A stretch of DNA of 64,000 nucleotides from Membranipora membranacea (Eukaryota > Bryozoa > Gymnolaemata > Cheilostomatida > Membraniporidae), in the NCBI GenBank assembly GCA_914767715.1, contig OU612069.1, positions 5,952,001 through 6,016,000 on the forward strand, written 5' to 3'. This document shows, one piece after another, positions 48,237-61,700 of this stretch. The notes below the pieces were generated by a model, which saw only the letters and a program-made list of their open reading frames with translations, was not told where the DNA came from and made no database searches. Within the stretch, counting starts at the first letter, position 1. The number at the start of each line of letters is the position of its first letter. Both the position numbers and the translations under genes were made by a program.

Positions 48237-51200
48237 TTCTTTTTTTTCAGTTATCGCTTTTGTTGTGACAGCTCATGCCCGCCCAATTAATTATTGATTG
48301 TTTTATTCGTATGATAATTTTCTAATCAAGTTTTACCTAAAACACGCCTCCAAGACCCAGTGAATTTATAAATTTGTAAGACCCCGTTGGAGGGGAGGGG
48401 GGGGGGGGCTTAAAGCGCCTCTGTAAAACCAAAAAAGCTTTATCTCTTTAACCCAAGAGTTTATTCGGTGTTCCACTGCGCTGCACAGGGTAGTCAATGA
48501 TGACAGGATCACATCTGAAAGCTAAAAATCCTTCTGATTACGAAGCGCTAACCTGAGGAACCCTGATTATCACAATAAACAACATTGACATTGTACTTCT
48601 GAACTTAATATAACTTTATGGTATTGGAAATCACAGATTATCTTAATTTTTACCAGAAAGTGATGACGTAATGGAGTCATTTGCCCATAATCAAGTTATT
48701 GATGTTCCTAAGCTGGTTTGGCAGATCAAGCAATATTTATCAAGCTAGTCTACATTGCCATACAAAGCAGCACCAACCTTTCTTGCACTAATTAACAACA
48801 GTCCTAGGCTGTGAATATCATCCAAAAACTCTTTTGATTTGATGACTGCTTGCCTGATTCATACCTGGGGTGTATTGCTATGTAGGCGAATTGAGATTTT
48901 CAATCCAAGAATATTTCTTGCCAAATTAATTCTTATTATTATAATTACCAAATTACGTGGTTGTTATTATAGGATATATTATAGGATTTTCAGTTGGGAG
49001 ATGTGGAGTGAAAGTCATCACAAATATTTTCCTGAATTAATATTAAAAAAAATATGGTTGTGATAAAATTATGGTTATTAAAATACTGTACAACTATCGG
49101 TTAGCAAATGTGGCGTATGCTTTTTTAATCCTGCACGACAAGAATAAGTACTATTTCTAACAGCATGATAAGAGCGTCTGAATTTGTAAGAACAGAATGC
49201 CTAATTTGGCAATACGTGGGCGTAGACTCGTGATACAGATAGTAGTTTGAACTTGATCTGTGCTGCCCAAAATTACTTATTATTATTATGATATATTATG
49301 ATATTCATTGTTTATTTGAGCCAATTGTTACATATTAAATGAAATTATTTTCAGTTACATAGACTATGAGCCTGCCTGCCAGCGTGTCCGACAATCAACA
49401 AAACTAATCAGGTGGTAACGTCTGTGGCAATAATTAATTTCTCTTTTTGTTGGCGGTATATACTTTTGAGAAATAAACTGCTTTAGTTCATCAAATTAAG
49501 AAAGTATAGCCTCATATCTGACTGTGCATTGATACAAGGTAATTCGTTGACTTTTATTTTTAAACACCCACCAGAGGTGTGTGGCTGATGGGATTCCAAA
49601 TTGTCTACCTGTGTCCATGTGTCCTTTGCCCATCTGTTGGACAAATTTCAAGGAACAACCTGTACTGAAATAGCATAAGCTGATGGAAAATTTAATTTAA
49701 CGGACAGACAATCTATCGCTGGACGGATAGATGAAATTGAATGGCCAATTTTTTTTCAGCTCAATGACCTCCTCCCCCTTGCTCTAAATGCAATTGCATT
49801 GGCGGCAAAGCGTTTTTGGATTGATCAATTTAACAAACCACCTGGGAAAGAGGTATGTGTTAGGTATACCATGAGTTGGCTACATATTTTACAGAAACAG
49901 AGGGGCAACAAAAAATTACATAGTATACCACCTGTATTGTTGAACCTTATCGGAACAGACCTAAATAGACCTAGATGAACATGCATGCAATGGCTGGTTC
50001 ATGCCACAAAGCTAAAATTAAAAATACGCTCAATTCATCCTTATATTAAGTAATATGGCACTTATATGTACTTCTTGTGACTCGCCTATTAAGACAATAA
50101 TAGGAAATGAGTGACAAAACAGCAGACTGATCAGTTTAAACATTCTTCCATCTCTAGCCCACATTTTGTGAAACTCACTTCTTTTTTGCAATCATTGATT
50201 TGAAATTCATATATTGCCAATGCAACATCAATCGAACAAAGTTACAATTTATTCAAGCAGTCTTTAAGAAACCAGTCTTAGATTTGGTCAAACACTTATT
50301 TTCTCTTGACATACTCATTCGAGAACAAAGTACAGCAGCCTGTCTAGCAATCCCGTATAAGGAGAGCAAGTTGTGATTCTGTCGAGATATTTGAATACTA
50401 GATGCATTGTGCGCATAATAAATAATGCTAATATTATTAAATTGTTAATATTGAATCGTAATACAATTGCATATGTATGTGCTTTCATTCTCCTTGCGCC
50501 TAATTAAATCGATGATGCACCAATTATATTATTTGCACCTAAAACCAGAGTTCCCTATTTTAAGTTTTCCTTAAATGAAAGTTAGTGTAATGGGGTCAGT
50601 CGAATGTTGTCTCGACCACTTTTAGCACCACTGTAGGGAAGCGCATCTCGCTTACTCAAAGGTACTACTGTTGCAAGCATCTGACTCACATGTTTGTTTC
50701 AAATATTCAAAGGTATTTCTAGTGATGCAAGTTACGTGATTCAGATGTGAAACTCAACCTATAATTGTTGACTAAAAATATAGACCTAATATGTAAATAT
50801 AAATGCTAAACTAAACTTGTTTTCTCGTGATGCATGTTATGCGATTCAATTTATCAATCCATAGTGACAATTCACTCCATCCTTAAAAAATGTGAATAAT
50901 TCACTAGCCTTAGCTTCTGACTGGTATAATTGTGATGCATTGATACTCGATGCATCGAAGACAGATGTTATAACAGTCTCCTATATTGATGTTGAGTTGA
51001 TTTTTCTCTAACTAATTTTTCAGGGCATGTTGTCCTCAAACATTCTGACAAACTTAAATATTTAGGATTAATTTTTAGAAAAAAATATGAGTTTTAAATC
51101 CCATGTCAATGAGATTAAACAAAACCTAATCCAGTCATAGCAAACTTTAAGAGAAATCACCATACTCAGAGGGAACAAACTAATTCTACAAAAAGTGTGA

Positions 51201-51940
51201 TATACTACTGTTGCAAGCATCTGACTCACCTGTCTGGAAGGCTGGTCAAGCCACAGCTTTTCGCATCTATACGCTTCAATGATGCAATTTCCCCCAATCC
51301 TGCAGGTAATGTTTGTAGGGCTTCATTGTTATAGACTTGTAACGACTCCAGTCCCGGCAGATTGCAGATGCTGTGGTTGATAAATAACAGAATGTTAAAA
51401 TACCATGCAATACTGCTTGTCAGTTGATGGAGCGAACACAATCGAGCAACGCATTCTATTAATAGGAGAAAGTTTCAGATTGATCTGTTACCCGCGTAAG
51501 TTGTAACTTTCAGATACAGATAAATGTATGAATTTTACAGCGCTTCTGCCGAAGCTGAGGTTAATTGATATGACACTGCACTGCAGAGGATAGTCAATGA
51601 TGGCAGGTTCACATTCAAAAGCTTGAAGTCCCCCTGCATAGGGAGGCTTATCTGAGCCTAGGCTTTGTGAAATATTAGTAGAATGAAAACAGAATTAACA
51701 CGGAATCACTGGTTCTTAAGAAATTCACATGTGAAGGTTTTTCATGTGAAAGTTTACAAGATCACTTTGCAGTGAAAGTAAGCCAACGACTAACTGAGTA
51801 CTAAATTGTGAGTTCATTACTTACCAACTGATACCAAGTGCTACTACAGCTGCTATTCTTACAAATTCAATTCAAATTTAACTCCACTTGATTTTTCTAA
51901 GGCATGACCTCATCTTGGCCGACAACTGTAATGTAAGTTT
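48237..51940. repeat. 3.7 kb tandem duplication, copy A
   Basis: From TTTTTTCAGTTATCGCTTTTG to the same phrase about 3.7 kb on. It holds G tract, recurrent segments, leader, LRR exon 3 and downstream flank in order. Nearly identical by eye to copy B over its length, with a few small indels (for example about 300 bp more near 48460-48590 versus 52150-52330). Confidence 0.85.
51230..51370 (-). CDS. LRR cassette exon 3 (141 nt, two LRRs)
   Basis: Acceptor ..TCAACCACAG, donor CAG|GTGAGT, phase 2 at both ends. Encodes ICNLPGLESLQVYNNE, ALQTLPAGLGEIASLKR and IDAKSCGLTSLPD. Variable positions: Q11, Y13, N14, R33, K37 and S38. Only N3 and K37 differ from exon 4. Confidence 0.8.
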
Positions 51941-54936
51941 TTCTTTTTTGTCAGCTATCGCTTTTGTTGTGACAGCTCATGCCCGCCCAAATAATTGTTC
52001 ATTGTTTTATTCGTATGATAATTTTCTAATCAAGTTTTACCTAAAACACGCCTCCAAGACCCAGTGAATTTATAAATTTGTAAGACCCCGTTGGAGGGGA
52101 GGGGGGGGGCTTAAAGCGCCTCTGTAAAACCAAAAAAGCTTTATCTCTTTAACCCAAGAGCTAACCTGAGCAACCCTGATTATCAAAAATAAACAACATT
52201 TTAAATGATTTAGATATGTTTATAATCTTAGCAATCTTAGATGTCGCGCCCATTTCATATTTTTTCATTTCAAGTTTTCATACTTGATAGTAGTCGGCTA
52301 CATTTTTGTAAATGCTACGTGATAATACATCATTGACATTGTACTTCTGAACTTAATATAACTAAATGGTATTGGAAATCTCAGATTATCTTAATCTTTA
52401 CCAGAAAGTGATGACGTAATGGAGTCATTTGCCCATAATCAAGTAATTGATGTTCCTAAACTGGTTTGGCAGATCAAGCAATATTTATCAAGCTGGTCTA
52501 CATTGCCATACAAAGCAGCACCAACCTTTCTTGCACTAATTAACAACAGTCCTAGGCTGTGAATATCATCGAAAAACTCTATTGATTTCATGACTGCTTG
52601 CCTGATTCATACCTGGGGATTTCAATCCAAGAATATTTCTTGCCAAATTAATTCTTATTATTATAATGACCAAATTATGTGGTTGTTATTATAGGATATA
52701 TAGGATTTTCAAGTGGGAGATGTGGAGTGAAAATCATCACAAATATTTTCCTGAATTAATATTAAAAAAAATATGGTTGTGATAAAATTATGGTTATTAA
52801 AGTACTGTACAACTATCGGTTAGCAACTGTGGCGTTTGCTCATTTAAGCCTGGACGACAAGAATAAGTACTATTTCTAACAGCATGATAAGAGCGTTTGA
52901 ATTTGTAAGAACAGAATGCCTAATTTGGCAATACGTGGGCGTAGACTTGTGATACAGATAGTAGTTTGAACTTGATCTGTGCTGCCCAAACTTACTTATT
53001 ATTATTATGATATATTATGATATTCATTGTTTGTTTGAGCCTATTGTTACATATTAAATGAAATCATTTTCAGTTACATAGACTATGACCAGCCTGCCAG
53101 CGTGTCCGACAATCAACAAAACTAATCAGGTGGTAACGACTGTGATAATAATTAATTTCCCTTTTTGTTTGTGGTATATACTTTTGAGAAATAAACTGCT
53201 TTAGTTCATCAAATTAAGAAAGTATAGCCTCATATCTAACTGTGCATTGATACAAGGTAATTCGTTGATTTTTATTTTTAAACACCCACCAGAGGTGTGT
53301 GGCAGGTGGGATTCCAAATTGTCCACCTGTGTCCATGTGTCCTTTGCCCATCTGTTGGACAACTTTCAAGGAACAACCTGTACTGAAATAGCATAAGCAG
53401 ATGGAAAATTTCTTTTAATGGACAGATAGTTTTCGCTGGACGGATAGACGAAATTGAATGGCCAATTTTTTTTCAGCTCAATGACCTCCTCCCCCTTGCT
53501 CTAAATGCAATTGCATTGGCGGCAAAGCGTTTTTGGATTGATCAATTTAACAAACCACCTGGGAAAGAGGTATGTGTTAGGTATACCATGAGTTGGCTAC
53601 ATATTTTACAGAAACAGAGGGGCAACAAAAAATTACATAGTATACCACCTGTATTATTGAACCTTATCGGAACAGACCTAAATAGACCTAGATGCAATGG
53701 CTGGTTCATGCCACAAAGCTAAAATTAAAAATACGCTCAATTCATCCTTATATTAACTAATACGGTACTTAAATGTACGTCTTGTGACACGCCTATTAAG
53801 ACAATAATAGGGAATGAGTGACAAAACAGCAGACTGATCAGTTTAAACATTCTTCCATCTCTAGCCCACATTTTATGAAACTCACTTCTTTTTTGCAATC
53901 ATTGATTTAAAATTCATATATTGCCAATGCAACATCAATCGAACAAAGTTACAATTTATTCAAGCAGTCTTTAAGAAACCAGTCTTAGATTTGGTCAAAC
54001 ACTTATTTTCTCTTGACATACTCATTCGAGAACAAAGTACAGCAGCCTGTCTAGCAATCCTGTATAAGGAGAGCAAGTTGTGATTCTGTCGAGATATTTG
54101 AATATTAGATGCATTGTGTGCATAATAAATATTGCTAATATTATTAAATTGTTAATATTGAATCGTAATACAATTGCATATGTATGTGCTTTCATTTTCC
54201 TTGCACCTAATTAAATCGATGATGCACCATCTAAATTATTTGCACCTAAAACCAGAGTTCCCTATTTTGAGTTTTCCTCAAATGAAAGTTAGTGTAATGG
54301 GGTCAGTCGAATGTTGTCCCGACCTCTTTTAGCACAACTGTAGGGAAGCGCATCTCGCTTACTCAAAGGTACTACTGTTGCAAGCATCTGACTCACATTT
54401 TTGTTTCAAATATTCAAAGGTATTTCTAGTGATGCAAGTTACGTGATTCAGATGTGAAACTCAACCTATAATTGTTGACTAAAAATATAGACCTAATATG
54501 TAAATATAAATGCTAAACTAAACTTGTTTTCTAGTGATGCATGTTATGCGATTCAATTTATCAATCCATAGTGACAATTCACTCCATCCTTAAAAAATGT
54601 GAATAATTCACTAGCCTTAGCTTCTGACTGGTATAATTGTGATGCATTGATACTCGATGCATCGAAGACAGATGTTATAACAGTCTCCTATATTGATGTT
54701 GAGTTGATTTTTCTCTAACTAATTTTTCAGGGCATGTTGTCCTCAAACATTCTGACAAACTTAAATATTTAGGAGTAATTTTTAGAAAAAAATATGAGTT
54801 TTAAATCCCATGTCAATGAGATTAAACAAAACCTAATCCAGTCATAGCAAACTTTAAGAGAAATCACCATACTCAGAGGGAACAAACTAATTCTACAAAA
54901 AGTGTGATATACTACTGTTGCAAGCATCTGACTCAC
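51371..54936. repeat. intron between LRR exons 3 and 4
   Basis: Made of copy A's tail and most of copy B. An open frame at 53516-53722 (AAKRFWIDQFNKPPGKEV..) lies in a recurrent segment; related short frames occur at about 30240, 40890, 49800 and 57240. It may be an old coding relic but has no recognisable domain. LINE RT remnant at about 54735-54850. Confidence 0.6.
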
Positions 54937-55650
54937 CTGTCTGGAAGGCTGGTCAAGCCACAGCTTCTCGCATCTATACGCTTCAATGATGCAATTTCCC
55001 CCAATCCTGCAGGTAATGTTTGAAGGGCTTCATTGTTATAGACTTGTAACGACTCCAGTCCCGGCAGTTTGCAGATGCTGTGGTTGATAAATAACAGAAT
55101 GTTAAAATACCATGCAATACTGCTTGTCAGTTGATGGAGCGAACACAATCGAGCAACGCATTCTATTAATAGGAGAAAGTTTCAGATTGATCTGTTACCC
55201 GCGTAAGTTGTAACTTTCAGATACAGATAAATGTATGAATTTTACAGCGCTTCTGCCGAAGCTGAGGTTAATTGATATGACACTGCGCTGCAGAGGATAG
55301 TCAATGATGGCAGGTTCACATTCAAAAGCTTGAAGTCCCCCTGCTTAGGGAGCCTTATCTGAGCCTAGGCTTTGTGAAATATTAATAGAATGAAAACAGA
55401 ATTAACACGGAATCACTGGTTGCCAAGAAATTCACATGTGAAGGTTTTTCATGCGAAAGTTTACAAGATCACTTTGCAGTGAAAGTAAGCCAACGACTAA
55501 CTGAGTACTAAATTGTGAGTTCATTACTTACCAACTGATACCAAGTGCTACTACAGCTGCTATTCTTACAAATTCAATTCAAATTTAACTCCACTTGATT
55601 TTTCTAGGGCATGACTTCATCTTGGCCGACAACTGTAATGTAAGTTTTTC
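51941..55650. repeat. 3.7 kb tandem duplication, copy B
   Basis: Second copy. LRR exons 3 and 4 start 3707 bp apart, and the G tract, leader and flanks follow the same spacing. A third, more diverged copy follows from about 55651 and carries LRR exon 5, 3645 bp further on. Confidence 0.85.
54937..55077 (-). CDS. LRR cassette exon 4 (141 nt, two LRRs)
   Basis: Acceptor ..TCAACCACAG, donor CAG|GTGAGT, phase 2 at both ends. Encodes ICKLPGLESLQVYNNE, ALQTLPAGLGEIASLKR and IDARSCGLTSLPD. Variable positions: Q11, Y13, N14, R33, R37 and S38. Confidence 0.8.
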
Positions 55651-58581
55651 TTTTTTGTCAGTTATCGCTTTTGTTGTGACAGCTCATGCCCGCCCAAATA
55701 ATTGTTCATTGTTTTATTCGTATGATAATATTCTAATCAAGTTTTACCTAAAACACGCCTCCAAGACCCAGTGAATTTATAAATTTGTAAGACCCCGTTG
55801 GAGGGGAGGGGGGGGGGGCTTAAAGCGCCTCTGTAAAACCAAAAAAGCTCTATCTCTTTAACCCAAGAGCTAACCTGAGCAACCCTGATTATCAAAAATA
55901 AACAACATTTTAAATGATTTAGATATGTTTATAATCTTAGCAATCTTAGATGTCGCGCCCATTTCATATTTTTTCATTTCAAGTTTTCATACTTGATAGA
56001 AGTCGGCTACATTTTAGTAATTGCTACGTGATAATACATCATTGACATTGTACTTCTGAACTTAATATAACTAATTGGTATTGGAAATCTCAGATTATCT
56101 TAATCTTTACCAGAAAGTGATGATGTAATGGAGTCATTTGCCCATAATCAAGTAATTGATGTTCCTAAACTGGTTTGGCAGATCAAGCAACATTTATCAA
56201 GCTGGTCTACATTGCCATACAAAGCAGCACCAACCTTTCTTGCACTAATTAACAACAGTCCTAGGCTGTGAATATCATCCAAAAACTCTATCGATTTCAT
56301 GACTGCTTGCCTGATTCATACCTGGGGTGTATTGCTATGTAGGCGAAATGAGATTTTCAATCCAAGAATATTTCTTGCCAAATTAATTCTTATTATTATA
56401 ATGACCAAATTATGTGGTTGTTATTATAGGATATATAGGATTTTCAAGTGGGAGATGTGGAGTGAAAATCATCACAAATATTTTCCTGAATTAATATAAA
56501 AAAATATGGTTGTGATAAAATTATGGTTATTAAAGTACTGTACAACTATCGGTTAGCAACTGTGGCGTTTGCTCATTTAAGCCTGGACGACAAGAATAAG
56601 TACTATTTCTAACAGCATGATAAGAGCGTTTGAATTTGTAAGAACAGAATTCCTAATTTGGCAATACGTGGGTGTAGACTTACAGATACAGATAGTAGTT
56701 TGAACTTGATCTCTGCTGCCCATAATTATTTATTATTATTATGAATTTTTATGATATTCATTGTTAATATGAGCCAATTGTTACATTTTAAATGAAATTA
56801 TTTTCAGATACATAGACTTTGAGCTAGCCTGCCAGCGTGTCCGACAATCAACAAAACTAATCAGGTGTTAACGACTGTGATAATAATTAATTTCCCTTTT
56901 TGTTTGCGGTATATACTTTCGAGATATAAACTGCTTCACTTACACAAATTAAGAAAGTATAGCCTCATATCTGACTGTGCATTGATACAATGGCAAATCA
57001 TTGATTTTTTTTAAACACCCACCAGAGGTGTGCGGCTGATGGGATTCCAAACTGTCACCCCGTGTTAATGTGTCTTTTGCCCATCTGTTGGACACATTTG
57101 ACGGGACAACCTGTACTGAAAAGGCATAGGCAGATGGAAAATTTGTTTTAATGGACTGATAGTTTTAGCTGGACGGTTAGACCAAATTGAATGGCCAATT
57201 TTTTTTTCAGCTGAATGACTTCCTCTCACTAGTTCTAAATGAAATTGCATTGGCAGCAAAGCGTTTTTGGACTGATCAATCTAACGAGTTACCTGGGAAC
57301 GAGGTACGTGTTGGGTATATCATTAATTGGCCACATTTTTTTATAGCAACAAAGGGGCAACAAAAATATCCTTCATATCTAGCCCACATTTTGTGAAACT
57401 CACTTCTTTTTGCAATCATTGTTTTAAGGTTCATATATTGCCAATGCAACGTCAATCGAACCAAATCACAATAATATAGAAGCAGTCTTTTAGAAACATG
57501 TCTTTGATATCTTTGGTCAATCACTGATTTTCTCTTGACATACTCATTCGAGAACAAAATACTGCAGCCTGTCTAGCAATCCTGTATAAGGAGGGCAAGT
57601 TGTGCTAATGTCGAGATATTTGAATACTAGATGCATAAAAATGACACAAAGAGAAGGCACTGTAAATTTTAAAATGTCCAGTTATGTCTTATATCTCTAC
57701 ATGAGAGCTCCAATTCAGTGTCGATCAATGAAACTTAATAGATGACCAATTTTGAATTGTGTGCATGATAAATATTGCCAATATTGTTAAATTGTTAATC
57801 TCGAATCAAAATATAATTGCATATGTATGTGCTTTCATTTCCCTTGCGCCTAATTGAATAGATGATGCATTAACTAAATTATTTACATTCAAAACCGGAG
57901 TTCCCAATTTGAAATTGTCCTCAAAGGAAAGTTGGTGTAATGGGGCCAGATCAATGTTGTCCTGACCTCTGTTAGCGCCGCTGCAGGGAAGCGCATCTTG
58001 CTTACTCGAAGGTACTGCTGTTGCAAGCATCTGACTCACATATTTGTTTCAGATATTAATAGGTATTTCTAGTGATGCAAGTTGCGTGATTCAGATGTGA
58101 AACTCAATCTATAATTGCCGACTAAAAATATAGACTTAATATGTAAATATAAATGCTTAAGTAAACTTTTTTTTAGTGATGCATGTTATGCGATGCGATT
58201 CAATTTATCAATCCATAGTGAAATTGCACTCCATCCATAAAAAATGTGGAATATTCACTAGCCTTAGCTTCTGACTGGTATAATTGTGATGCATTGATAC
58301 TCGATGCATCAAAGACAAATGTTATGACGGTCTCCTATTTTGACTTTGAGTTGATTTTCTCTAACTAATTTTCAGGGCATGTTGTCCTCAAACATTCCGA
58401 CAAGTTTAAATATTTTCGAGTAATTATAGATAAAAAATTTGAGTTTTAAATCACATTTCAATGAGATTAAACAAAACCTAACCCAGTCATAGCAAACTTT
58501 AAGAGAAATCACCATACTCAGAGGGAACAAAGTAATTGTACAAAAAGTCTGATATACTACAGTTGCAAGCATCTGACTCAC
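55078..58581. repeat. third tandem unit up to LRR exon 5
   Basis: Near-identical to copies A and B until about 56650, then more diverged. It lacks the 50.0-50.3 kb part (AACATGCATGCAATGGCTGG..) between about 57370 and 57380. It regains the leader with the CCAGTTATGTCTTATATCTC phrase at 57679 and the donor echo at 58020-58039. Confidence 0.65.
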
Positions 58582-58722
58582 CTGTCTGGAAGGCCAGTTA
58601 ATCCACAGTAACTCGCATCTATACTCTTCAATGATGGAATTTCCCCCAATCCTGCAGGTAATGTCTGTAGGCCTTCATTGCGACCAACATCTAACGACTC
58701 CAGTCCTGGCAGTGTGCAGATG
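58582..58722 (-). CDS. LRR cassette exon 5 (141 nt, two LRRs), most upstream in the window
   Basis: Acceptor ..TCCACCACAG, donor CAG|GTGAGT, phase 2 at both ends. Encodes ICTLPGLESLDVGRNE, GLQTLPAGLGEIPSLKS and IDASYCGLTGLPD. Variable positions: D11, G13, R14, S33, S37 and Y38. Upstream exons, including the start codon, were not found between here and 64000. Confidence 0.8.
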
Positions 58723-61700
58723 CTGTGGTGGATAAATAACAGAATGTTAAAATACCATGCAATACTGCTTATCACTTGATGGAGCAAACACAATTGAGCA
58801 ACGCATTCTATTAATAGGAGAGAGTTTCAGATTGATCAATTACCCATGTAAGTTGTAACTATCAGATATAGATAAATGTATGAATTTCAAATCCCATTTC
58901 AAATGATTAAATGAAACCTAACCTAACCATAGCAAACTTTGAGAGAAAAAGTAAGTTTCCGAATGAATTCTAGCTGCAGTCGTGTACACAAGGTAAATAA
59001 AACCAAGGATTGAATATAACCTTATTGCTCTAATTAATATATCTAAAAGAGTCCTAACAGTCGAGAGCAGATGTTTAAACATCATAAATCTAAATTGACT
59101 TAAACTAAGACAAGGCAAAAGCATATCAATTTCATCATCAAGCGGTACCATTATTTATACCTTTTAACCATTTTCAAACTGACTTGAATTGGTCTCACTA
59201 GTGAACTTTGGTGCCAAATTATTTGATGACTTGCCTCTGACCATTAAGTTGTGCCCTGAGCTCAAATTATTCAAGTTAGACATAAAAATCCACCTTTTTG
59301 TGCAGAATTATTAAACTTTTCTACATCATAATACTTGTATTTTTATTCTTCTTTTTCTAAAAATTTCAACTGTAATCTCTTTATTTTTTTACGTTATGGT
59401 TTTCCTAGTAGTTCAAACACACTTTCATTATTTATTCTTTTAAAAGAAATCCTTGGTACCCAGGTTATGGACCATATTCCCTTGACCTATTAATACTACC
59501 AGAATGAATATGCAATATATATAAGTGATTATGTGAGCATTGTTTTAATTAAGGTTGTATCCCTGTTGATTAATATTACTTTTCACAGGTTTCAAGATTA
59601 AATATCACAAAGCTAGAAGATATCCATAGATTGGTTCTCCCAAATGCCAATAATACTGATATACCTATGGCATAAAGTAATTAAATTAAAAATGGCAATC
59701 AGTTGCCACAACTCTGGAAATTGGTATTGCATATCTTTTTCAGCATATCAACAACACTCTGAATCATCAAAATCAAAAATATAGTCTGCTGTGGCTGGCC
59801 GGTGGCTTTATTTTTGTGTGCCCAATACTGTTTGCTGACAAAACACTAGAGTCTAGAAGTTTTGAATTATTACAACTTAACGCAGTGGAATTGCTGTGTG
59901 TGCCCCTGTGCGATTTAAGATGGTTGAGATACAATGCTTGGATGGAGCTTGAATTTGCTACTCTGTGACAGGGATTTGCGAGATCTGGTTTCTATTATCA
60001 GTGCTAATAGTGATGATGTGTAAATTTGCTTTAAGGTATGATATGGGCAAGATACTGAAACCTGGTGGCCTGAAGTTAGGAGAGGCAAGCTCATAAGACT
60101 TGACAAGTTATCTTATAGGTATTGAAATGATTAAGAGTGTACTGTGATCACATTCACCCCCTTCATGTGTACTAAAATGACTTAGGTAAAATAATGAATA
60201 AATCTGCCAGTCCCTGTTTTAGAATCCCAATATTTCTTTGTCATGTGGAGGGTTCTAAAATTACTGGTTCTTCTATCATACCTAGGTACTTTATATATTC
60301 CGCTTTCACAGTTAAATATGGGTTCCATTTTAATATTAGGAACAATAATCTAAGTCGGCATTCAATACTCATAGTCTGATATTATAAGTGATGTCATGTT
60401 AGAAGACAAGACTACAGGTTCACATCAAATCTTCATTGTGATATGAATATTGTATCATTGCATTGTGCTGATTGTGAGGCCTCTATAGAATTCAATACTT
60501 TTCGTTGTTTCAAATTTTGGTAAACAAAAGAATCCTTTATATGCTGTGCCTGATTCTATTCAATAGAGGATAAATATAGCATGTCAGCTTGCATCCAAAG
60601 TTTATATGAGAAAACTGAGAATAAATTTATAGAAATGCTGCATTAAATGAATGGAAAACACGATAGAGTGACCCTAAATGAATCTTCTTTTGGCAACGTC
60701 ACAACGGGGTCACACAAAAATGTGGACGGTTTTAACATTTGTAGAAGTGCATTTTAATTGAGTCATCTGGTTAATAAAAGATAATATTTTGCCAACATTT
60801 CATCACGTTGTATGAAATTCATGATTTTTTGCATTCATTTCGTGGATTAAATAGTAATTACACCGCTAAGCCTGGACAGTAACTTTCAATCATTTTGTGA
60901 TGGTTTCTGCATCAAATTAAAAAAAATGTAGGGGGAGATGAAGAGGAAACCATATAAGTCACTTAGAAGCAGAAATAACACCAAGTTGATAAAAGGTGCT
61001 GCTGTTTGTAAAGCAATTTTGAAACTCCAAATCCGATCAAAATTGATTGAGTTATGTTGACAGTAAACCAATGATAATATCATTGCTTACTACACCTTCC
61101 AATGGCGTTGTGTTGCCCACAATTGAGTGCCTCATTTCAGCTATATGTAGTGTCCTGTCTAGGTTTCTATGGGTGCAATTGATTATGTTACAAAAATTAA
61201 TAGAAATTTGTTATCATATTTCAATTAAGGTGCAATAATCTAGTATGTACCCTAAAATATACAGCCTATATCTTGCTCATGAAATTGGTCACAGCTTTAG
61301 AGTGTCACAATACACAAATTAGTAATATTTACTTCTAAACTTATAACTACTGATAACTTATAATCGTTTAGTTGAGGGACGAAAAATCATGCTGCTAGAT
61401 ATTTTGTCATCATTCGCACATACAAATCTTCTGCAAATAAGTATAGCTATACTCTTAATATTTACAAGGAGGGGAGGATCTAATGAAAGCATTTGCCTAA
61501 CAATCAAGCAGGCCTAATGAGATTTTCAATCTTGGAATATTTTTCCATAAAGTAATTGTTATTATTATAATTACCTAACTATGGATTTAATTGCTTCTTT
61601 TTATAAGAATAATACGGAATCTTCAAGTGGTAGATGTGGGATGGAAGTCAACAAAAGTATTTTGATATAGAAAAACATATTATTGTGATATGGTTAGTAG

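Noticed and set aside
53516-53722. Frame reading AAKRFWIDQFNKPPGKEV, with relatives at 57187-57396 and elsewhere
   Set aside because: Lies in a recurrent intron segment; relatives are broken by stops and no known family is recognised.
57806-58039. Frame beginning MSQMLATAV, and similar frames at 22715, 42766 and 58372
   Set aside because: They start inside the intronic donor sequence next to the LRR exons and read non-coding sequence or antisense LINE remnants.
22980-58800. CRISPR-like or satellite array interpretation of the regular LRR copies
   Set aside because: Spacing is kilobases, and the repeats are exons with splice sites in a eukaryotic gene.
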